Source of the DNA: Chryseobacterium sp. FP211-J200
GTDB lineage: Bacteria; Bacteroidota; Bacteroidia; Flavobacteriales; Weeksellaceae
Direction of reading: 5' to 3'
DNA length: 64,000 nucleotides
Assembly (NCBI RefSeq): GCF_001643375.1
Contig: NZ_LSHB01000032.1
Coordinates: 1 to 64,000, forward strand
The notes below the pieces were generated by a model. That model made no database searches. It was given only the letters and a program-made list of their open reading frames with translations, and had not been told where the DNA came from. A program made the translations under genes and the position numbers. Position 1 is the stretch's first letter, and every line of letters starts with the position of its first letter. Shown here piece by piece: positions 58,506-64,000 of the stretch.

Positions 58506-60917
58506 ATGAAAAAATTCAACTTTTTTTATGTAGCATTATTGCTACTTATGGGTAGCGGATTGCTATTTTCCCAGGCAGCCGAAGACAGACTTTATTTGTC
58601 AACGGTAACGACAGGAAGGGTATATGACATCACCGCTTTATCTGCGACTCCAACTACAGCCATACCTTTGCCTACACCTATCGATATTCCTAATTCTAGT
58701 GTCACCCCTGCCAACATAAGCAATATGGCGGTCGGGTATGATGTTCCGGGAGGCAATTCTACGTCACTTGCTTTTATCAATTCTGCTACCGCTGCCAGTT
58801 CTGTACTTTACAAGAATGGTACAGCTATTACACCTGCAGCTACATTACCGGTCAATCCCATAGGCGGAATTGCGACCAATAACGTTCCAGGTCCTTACTT
58901 TGGTAATTTCTACGGTTTTCAACAGAATACAAAAACGCTTTATCCGATCTATCCGTCTGCATCTCCTATTCCAATTACAAGCTCAGATGCTGACTGGACC
59001 GCAGGTACCATTTTCGGAACAGATACATTCTTTGATTATCAGAATTTCATCTATACATTCATTAACAATGGTGCATCCAGATTTCTATTTAAAATATCCA
59101 TTGCCACCGGAGTCGCTACAAAAGTGACCGAGATATCCGGAGCTGCAAACCAAACCAAACCAAACCAAACCAACCTACCTACAGCAGATGGAATACAAGA
59201 TATGGCATATTTAAAGGGATCTGTTTATATTGCAAATACAGTAACTGGTCAAAATACGATTGTCGTAAGAAGAATCAATATAACGACCGGTGTATCAACG
59301 GTCGTAGCTACTTACACCGTTACTGCACTCGCAAATCTGGATCTGGCAACTGTACCTTATTATGTACCATTTACATTTAATTGTGCTGGTATTACACAGA
59401 CTTCCAGCGTACCATTCGTGAAGGGTGTACCGAGTGACTCAGTTAAATTCCTGAATATTCCTATCAACAACATATATATGGCTGGTTCTTACACTATTAA
59501 TATTACGGGCGCAGACTTTACCAGTTCTTCTACTGTTACTATTACAACAACCACGACCTCTATCCAAGTTCCTTTGAAATACACTGGAAATCCTTCGGGT
59601 GCTTCAGGAGTAAGGACGCTCACCGGAAGTTTAAAGGGAAGTTCAACCGCTTGTAACGTGAACGTATTGGTAGATGAAGATATGGATGGTGATACAATTG
59701 GCAACTCGCAGGATCAGGATTCTGACAATGATGGGATCTTGGATATTTTCGAATGTGCTAATACGGTTGTGAGTACAAACTTCAGCTCTACAGATGGCAC
59801 AGTAACAACTTTCAATGCACCAGCCGCAGACTTAGGATTCATCTTCGACGTTTACACGCTTGACAATTCATTCAACTTAAATATCAATGGAGTCAATCTT
59901 TCAACTACTAAATTGGAGTTTCAACCAGATCAGACCGATAATGTAAGATTTCTGGACGGGTCAACCTATGGAGCTGGAGCCGTTCCCCAAATCTACAGTA
60001 TGACCGGAACTGCTGCTGCACCTTTGATCAGAATCATCATTCACAAAAATGGCGCTGTGAATATGTATGGCAGCAAAACTGGTGGTGGCGCTTTGTTCCC
60101 GCTTCAGCTTTACAACGGAAATGCATTTAACAATATTCTTTGGAATCAGACAGGAACCAATTCTGTTGTACTAACGCAGCCAGTAGTTTCAACAACTTAT
60201 ATTACAGGAAGAGGACAGGGTTTCAAAAATGGATTCTGTGACCCGGATACAGACGGAATATCAAATCAATTTGACAGAGACAGTGACGGTGACGGCTGCC
60301 CAGACGCTATCGAAGGTACAGAAACAGTCAAATACGACCAAGTTCATGCCCTTACTCTTTTATCTACAGATCCAAACTACGCATACAGAGGCCAGATCAA
60401 GGTTTTGGCAAATGGCATAACCACCGGAACACCTACACAGGTTGTCAGCAAACTTGCAAATGCAAATGGTGTCCCAGAATTTGTAAATCTTATTACAGTA
60501 AATACGTCCGGTACTGCTGGTGTTGCAGATAATACTGATGGTACCGCGGATGTTGGGCAAGGAATCGGAAATTCTCAAAATGCTGCTGTAAACGATTGCA
60601 TTTGCTACAAACCAACAAGAACAGACGGAACAATATTGAGCACCAATCACGGAATCACATCGTTGAACAGAGCTGGCGCAGATAACTCCAACTGGCCAAT
60701 GGTCAGAAAAGGTGCTTGGACAGCCTTGGAATCAAAGACAAAAGGATTTGTACCAAACCGATTAACTAATGCTCAGATCGCAGCAATACCAGCAGCCTCA
60801 CTGATAGAAGGAATGATGGTCTACAACACCACAGCAGATTGCCTGCAGATCAATACAACAGGAACAGCAACCGGTTGGAAATGCTACAATGTACAAACCT
60901 GTTCAGATGTTAATTAA
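58506..60917 (+). CDS. Large secreted protein with thrombospondin type 3-like repeats
   Basis: The 803-residue protein has a signal peptide (MKKFNFFYVALLLLMGSGLL, then FSQA). The first 300 residues are beta-rich (Thr/Ser/Pro). Two calcium-binding TSP3-like clusters follow: DEDMDGDTIGNSQDQDSDND near 395 and DPDTDGISNQFDRDSDGDG near 580. A C-terminal module reads IEGMMVYNTTADCLQI and WKCYNVQTC, which recurs in the next protein. It is likely a cell-surface adhesin-like protein. A CAAAC tract inside the gene (59146-59170) could cause frameshifts. The next gene starts 14 bases after its stop. Confidence 0.82.
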   Translation: MKKFNFFYVALLLLMGSGLLFSQAAEDRLYLSTVTTGRVYDITALSATPTTAIPLPTPIDIPNSSVTPANISNMAVGYDVPGGNSTSLAFINSATAASSVLYKNGTAITPAATLPVNPIGGIATNNVPGPYFGNFYGFQQNTKTLYPIYPSASPIPITSSDADWTAGTIFGTDTFFDYQNFIYTFINNGASRFLFKISIATGVATKVTEISGAANQTKPNQTNLPTADGIQDMAYLKGSVYIANTVTGQNTIVVRRINITTGVSTVVATYTVTALANLDLATVPYYVPFTFNCAGITQTSSVPFVKGVPSDSVKFLNIPINNIYMAGSYTINITGADFTSSSTVTITTTTTSIQVPLKYTGNPSGASGVRTLTGSLKGSSTACNVNVLVDEDMDGDTIGNSQDQDSDNDGILDIFECANTVVSTNFSSTDGTVTTFNAPAADLGFIFDVYTLDNSFNLNINGVNLSTTKLEFQPDQTDNVRFLDGSTYGAGAVPQIYSMTGTAAAPLIRIIIHKNGAVNMYGSKTGGGALFPLQLYNGNAFNNILWNQTGTNSVVLTQPVVSTTYITGRGQGFKNGFCDPDTDGISNQFDRDSDGDGCPDAIEGTETVKYDQVHALTLLSTDPNYAYRGQIKVLANGITTGTPTQVVSKLANANGVPEFVNLITVNTSGTAGVADNTDGTADVGQGIGNSQNAAVNDCICYKPTRTDGTILSTNHGITSLNRAGADNSNWPMVRKGAWTALESKTKGFVPNRLTNAQIAAIPAASLIEGMMVYNTTADCLQINTTGTATGWKCYNVQTCSDVN
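59146..59170 (+). repeat. CAAAC pentanucleotide tract (5 copies)
   Basis: Five perfect tandem copies of CAAAC lie inside the coding sequence of the surface protein, encoding TKPNQT-like residues. A gain or loss of one copy would shift the frame, which is the layout of a phase-variable locus. Confidence 0.75.
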
Positions 60918-60930
60918 TAAATTAAAGAAT

Positions 60931-61464
60931 ATGAAAAATACTATAACAGCCTTTTTTCTTTTATTATCCCTATCTTTTCATTCACAGGTAGCTATTGGGA
61001 AGACCACTGTATCCAATACTGCGGTATCATTAGAATTTGGTAACGCTGACAGAGGAATGGTCTTACCATGGGTCACCAACACAACAGCTGTAACTGGCGT
61101 TGTGAACGGCACAATGGTCTATGACCTATCCGATAAAAAAGTGAAGGTAAAATATGCCGCAGCATGGAAAGATCTTTCCATCAACACAGCTGGAACAACA
61201 GTAGACCCCGTAACAACCGTAGATGGCGTGACCATTCAAAATGCTGGAACAGAAAACACCAGTTCCAAAGTTGCCATCGAAACTGTAACGGCGACACCCG
61301 GCATATTGGTACTAGAGGATACTAATAAAGCCATGGTCTTGCCCAAGGTAGCAAGCCCGCATATGAACATAAAAAATCCAGCACCAGGCATGATGGTTTA
61401 TGATACCACAACAAAACTTCTGGTCGTTTTCAACGGGAATGTGTGGACTTTCTGGAGACCTTAA
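60931..61464 (+). CDS. Hypothetical secreted protein with two related modules
   Basis: From ATG at 60931 the protein has 177 residues and a signal peptide (MKNTITAFFLLLSLSFHSQ). Two related modules are seen: RGMVLPWVTN with NGTMVYDLSDKKVKVKYAAAWKDL, and KAMVLPKVAS with PGMMVYDTTTKLLVVFNGNVWTFW. The same MVY motif ends the upstream surface protein. The two genes are 14 bases apart and probably form an operon. I do not know the function; surface display is likely. A strong hairpin follows. Confidence 0.72.
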   Translation: MKNTITAFFLLLSLSFHSQVAIGKTTVSNTAVSLEFGNADRGMVLPWVTNTTAVTGVVNGTMVYDLSDKKVKVKYAAAWKDLSINTAGTTVDPVTTVDGVTIQNAGTENTSSKVAIETVTATPGILVLEDTNKAMVLPKVASPHMNIKNPAPGMMVYDTTTKLLVVFNGNVWTFWRP

Positions 61465-61488
61465 AAATAATATTACCAAAACACTATA

Positions 61489-61520
61489 CAAAGGGAGAAA
61501 GAGCAATCATTCTCCCTTTG
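61489..61520 (+). terminator. Terminator of the surface-protein operon
   Basis: CAAAGGGAGAA (61489-61499) and TTCTCCCTTTG (61510-61520) form a perfect 11-bp stem with a 10-base loop. The T run is short. Confidence 0.75.
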
Positions 61521-61577
61521 TTATTGGATAATCTGACAAACTCCAAATATATCTTCTAGATAATTAAAGTATTATTT

Positions 61578-61585
61578 TAATTTTG
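61578..61585 (+). promoter_or_regulatory. -7 box of tsaE
   Basis: TAATTTTG is a perfect TAnnTTTG match, 13 bases before the ATG at 61598. Confidence 0.5.
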
Positions 61586-61597
61586 CAAAAAATAAAA

Positions 61598-62005
61598 ATG
61601 AAATTCTTCATCAATACACTTTCCGAATGGAATGACGTTGTGAATCAAATCATTCCTGAGATCAAACATCCAATTCTATTATTGAAAGGAAATCTTGGCG
61701 CTGGAAAAACAACCTTCTCTCAATTTCTCCTCAAAGAATTGGGAAGCCAGGACGAGATATCTTCTCCAACCTACTCCATTGTCAACGAATATGATACGCC
61801 GAAAGGAAAAGTGTTTCATTTTGACCTCTACAGATTGAGATCTGTAGAAGAAGCGTACGATTTCGGAATCGAAGAATATCTGGACAATTGTTATCTCTCG
61901 ATCATCGAATGGCCAGAGATCTATATGAATGAGCTGGAAGGTTACGATTTTCACGAAATGACCATTACGAATACAGAATCTGGACGCGAAATCGAATTTA
62001 ATTAA
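61598..62005 (+). CDS. tsaE: tRNA threonylcarbamoyladenosine synthesis ATPase TsaE
   Basis: This ATPase works with TsaB and TsaD to make t6A at position 37 of ANN-decoding tRNAs. From ATG at 61598 it has 135 residues. Walker A is LLKGNLGAGKTTFSQFLL, and the family motifs are SPTYSIVNEYDTPKGKVFHFDLYRL and SIIEWPE. A TTG 15 bases upstream is rejected because it lies within a few bases of the -7 box. It is followed by alanine dehydrogenase. Confidence 0.95.
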   Translation: MKFFINTLSEWNDVVNQIIPEIKHPILLLKGNLGAGKTTFSQFLLKELGSQDEISSPTYSIVNEYDTPKGKVFHFDLYRLRSVEEAYDFGIEEYLDNCYLSIIEWPEIYMNELEGYDFHEMTITNTESGREIEFN

Positions 62006-62024
62006 CCGTACCATAAAATTGTTT

Positions 62025-62032
62025 TATCTTTG
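62025..62032 (+). promoter_or_regulatory. -7 box of alanine dehydrogenase gene
   Basis: TATCTTTG is a perfect TAnnTTTG match, 30 bases before the ATG at 62063. Confidence 0.5.
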
Positions 62033-62062
62033 TTCTTTATTTTTGATTAACGATTCATTTTC

Positions 62063-63262
62063 ATGAGCAGTACATCTACTATATTCACGCCTTTTACCGA
62101 GGAAGATCTAATTCCTAAGGAGGAGAAACTTGAAGTTGTAAAAAAACAAGGCAAAACATTCAGCATCGGGATCCCAAAAGAGACCTGCCTGAACGAAAAA
62201 AGAACTTGCATCATCCCAGATGCTGTTCAGATCTTGGTAAATAACGGACACAAAGTCATCATAGAAGCTGGAACAGGATTAGGCTCGCACTATTCTGACC
62301 TACTCTATTCCGAAGCTGGTGCAGAGATCACAGATGATCCGAAAGTGGCTTTTGCTCAAGATCTTGTTTTAAAAATAAATCCACCAACCGAAGAGGAGAT
62401 CGAATATCTGAGACCGATGACCTACCTCATTTCGGCTTTACAGATCAACCTAAGAGATAAAGATTATTTCTTAAAATTAGCTTGCAAAAAAGTCAATGCA
62501 ATCGCTTTCGAATTCATTATGGACGAGTACAAGCAGTTGTCATTGGTAAGATTGATCGGCGAAATTGCGGGAAGTGTTTCTATTTTGTATGCGTCCGAAC
62601 TTTTGGCAATGTCCAACGGATTGATGCTTGGCGGAATCACCGGCGTTCGTCCTACAGAAGTTGTCATTCTGGGTGCAGGAATCGTTGGCGAATTTGCTAC
62701 GAAAGCGGCAATCGGACTTGGCGCAAGCGTCAAAGTTTTTGACAATTCCCTTTCGAAGCTTCGAAGACTTCACACTATGGTAGACAGTCGCGTTCCGACA
62801 TCGATCATCGACCCTAAAGAATTGACCAAATCATTGAGAAGGGCCGACGTTGTCATCGGCGCTCTACCAAGACTCAACTTGCCACCGATCGTGACAGAAG
62901 ATATGGTGATGAAAATGAAAAAAGGAAGTGTCATCATCGATATCACCATAGACAACGGAAAAGTGATTGAAACTTCTGAACTCACAACAACCGAAAATCC
63001 TTTCGTTGTAAAACATGGCGTGATACATTGCGGACTTCCGAATCTGACTTCGAAAATGCCGAGAACTACTACAAAAGCAGTCAGCAATTTCTTCTTAAGT
63101 TATCTTTTAGGTTACGACGAAGAAGGCGGTTTAGAAAACATGCTTATTCATAAAAGCGAGATCAAACAATCACTTTACATGTACAAAGGAAGACACACCA
63201 AACAACTGATCTGCAACAGATTTGACCTTCCTTATCACGATATTAATCTATTGATTTTCTAA
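62063..63262 (+). CDS. ald: Alanine dehydrogenase
   Basis: This NAD-dependent enzyme reversibly converts alanine to pyruvate and ammonia. The protein has 399 residues, about 25-30 longer at the N-terminus than the core family. Conserved regions are IGIPKETCLNEKRTCIIPDAVQILVNNGHKVIIEAG, LVLKINPPTEEEIEYL, the NAD motif VVILGAGIVGEFATKAAIGLGASVKVFD and MKKGSVIIDITIDNGKVIET. It could equally be named for the related alanine dehydrogenase/PNT family; the single-chain length favours Ald. Confidence 0.9.
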   Translation: MSSTSTIFTPFTEEDLIPKEEKLEVVKKQGKTFSIGIPKETCLNEKRTCIIPDAVQILVNNGHKVIIEAGTGLGSHYSDLLYSEAGAEITDDPKVAFAQDLVLKINPPTEEEIEYLRPMTYLISALQINLRDKDYFLKLACKKVNAIAFEFIMDEYKQLSLVRLIGEIAGSVSILYASELLAMSNGLMLGGITGVRPTEVVILGAGIVGEFATKAAIGLGASVKVFDNSLSKLRRLHTMVDSRVPTSIIDPKELTKSLRRADVVIGALPRLNLPPIVTEDMVMKMKKGSVIIDITIDNGKVIETSELTTTENPFVVKHGVIHCGLPNLTSKMPRTTTKAVSNFFLSYLLGYDEEGGLENMLIHKSEIKQSLYMYKGRHTKQLICNRFDLPYHDINLLIF

Positions 63263-63271
63263 GAATCGACC

Positions 63272-63643
63272 ATGTTCAAAAAAATTAAATTCTACTCCAT
63301 CGGTCTTATTCCCGGATTATTGATCGTCTTTTTTATCCTCAATCAAAAAGGTACGACTTGTTCTTATTTCCCAAATGATAGGGTGATCGCCGAAACATTG
63401 ACCAAGGATTTCAAATATTCTCCAACCTTCAAAACTGAAATGGAATCGAATAAGATCTCTGAAAAATTCCTTAAAGACAGCATCATTGCAGCAGGAAAAA
63501 TCGATTTTGAAAGAAGTAAAGCGCAAGCGAAACCTTGTCCGCAATACCTTCTACTCTATCCGAAAGACAATCCAAGATTCGAGGTCAACTATTCCAAATG
63601 TAAAGAGTCAGCCGAATTTACAGGATTGAAAAAAATAAAATAG
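63272..63643 (+). CDS. Hypothetical protein with N-terminal membrane anchor
   Basis: A 123-residue protein with one N-terminal membrane segment (IGLIPGLLIVFFILNQKG) followed by a periplasmic part with four Cys (TTCSYF, AKPCPQY, YSKCKES). It starts 10 bases after alanine dehydrogenase and is probably co-transcribed. The family is not recognised with certainty. Function is unknown. Confidence 0.65.
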   Translation: MFKKIKFYSIGLIPGLLIVFFILNQKGTTCSYFPNDRVIAETLTKDFKYSPTFKTEMESNKISEKFLKDSIIAAGKIDFERSKAQAKPCPQYLLLYPKDNPRFEVNYSKCKESAEFTGLKKIK

Positions 63644-63706
63644 ATACATTGATTTAGTATTAATTTTAAATCTAATTTCTAAAACCAAAACTCTAAGCTC
63701 TTTCCT

Positions 63707-64000
63707 ATGAATGGCAGAAATTTGTTACTTCCAGATTATTTTCTATTCGGAGGGATTTTCGCCATCTTTCTTCTGTTGGTTCTTTCGTTTTTTCTTTACG
63801 GAAAATACCGATCGGCCAAGACCAAGAACAAAATTCTGGAGGACAATTACAAAGTCATCGAAAGGAAATTGGACAACGTCAGACTAGATCACATAGAGAC
63901 CAAACTGAATCCACATCTTTTCAAAAACATCCTGAATTCTGTTCAGTCGCACGCTTATCAGACTTACATTTCGTTGGATAAATTGGCGAACATTCTGGAT
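63707..64000 (+). CDS. LytS-type sensor histidine kinase (partial, runs off the end)
   Basis: ATG at 63707 begins a frame open to the window end (98 codons). One N-terminal membrane segment (LFGGIFAIFLLLVLSFFLYG) is followed by a coiled-coil stretch and then DHIETKLNPHLFKNILNSVQ, the His-box (LNPHxxxN) of the His_kinase (PF06580) family. Such kinases partner LytTR response regulators, which may follow outside the window. Confidence 0.82.
   Translation, partial: MNGRNLLLPDYFLFGGIFAIFLLLVLSFFLYGKYRSAKTKNKILEDNYKVIERKLDNVRLDHIETKLNPHLFKNILNSVQSHAYQTYISLDKLANILD

Overview
The window looks like chromosomal DNA of a Bacteroidota bacterium, most likely class Flavobacteriia in the Chryseobacterium/Weeksellaceae neighbourhood. 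The clues are a GLPGLI-family protein, a type IX secretion (T9SS) C-terminal tail, DUF4834, DUF6263, DUF6428 and YfhO-family proteins, a MoxR/DUF58/Bat operon, AT-rich intergenic DNA, and promoters of the Bacteroidota type (TTTG about 19-20 bases upstream of TAnnTTTG). There are no tRNA or rRNA genes, CRISPR arrays or complete insertion sequences.

Layout. 1-4.7 kb is a decayed accessory region: two tandem paralogous genes (one with two in-frame nonsense codons), a 5'-truncated AraC-type regulator, a serine hydrolase lipoprotein, and a Crp-like/DUF6691 gene remnant. 4.7-8.9 kb is an arsenic resistance cluster (ArsR, DUF6428, ArsO-like flavoprotein, Cys-loop phosphatase/arsenate reductase, GNAT, ACR3 pump) with two copies of a palindromic operator. 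9.2-14.7 kb holds a two-component system, lipoproteins, a universal stress protein and a YoaK protein. 14.8-20.7 kb has trxB, an inner-membrane protein, holA, a divergent HsdR_N-like nuclease and a large AsmA/DUF748-like protein. 20.9-26.9 kb is the Bat operon on the minus strand. 27-33.6 kb is plus-strand: DinB-like, RlmB, DUF6263, DUF4834 and YfhO. 33.8-39.6 kb has rpsO and the thrABC operon with a threonine-rich leader peptide and attenuator. 39.9-45.7 kb has PadR/PspC, GLPGLI, an acyltransferase and a probable menaquinone pair (hotdog thioesterase and isochorismate synthase). 45.8-57.4 kb is minus-strand: lipoprotein, nucleoside permease, bifunctional nuclease, etfBA, SDR, T9SS remnant, M20 dipeptidase, clpP and dnaG. 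57.8-64 kb is plus-strand: secreted surface proteins, tsaE, alanine dehydrogenase and the start of a LytS-type kinase.

Most striking. (1) Upstream of thrA is a complete transcription attenuator. It has a Bacteroidota promoter, a 23-codon leader peptide with eight Thr codons, a 12-bp terminator, and a segment at the end of the leader that is exactly complementary to the terminator's 5' arm, so antiterminator and terminator exclude each other. (2) A dispersed, hairpin-forming intergenic repeat of about 85-130 bp occurs six times, always in the same orientation, including inside the thr operon. (3) Other structures not explained by genes are four 22-bp direct repeats upstream of etfB, a 138-bp palindromic element before rlmB, a CAAAC pentanucleotide tract inside a surface-protein gene, and a DnaG whose zinc cysteines are all replaced.
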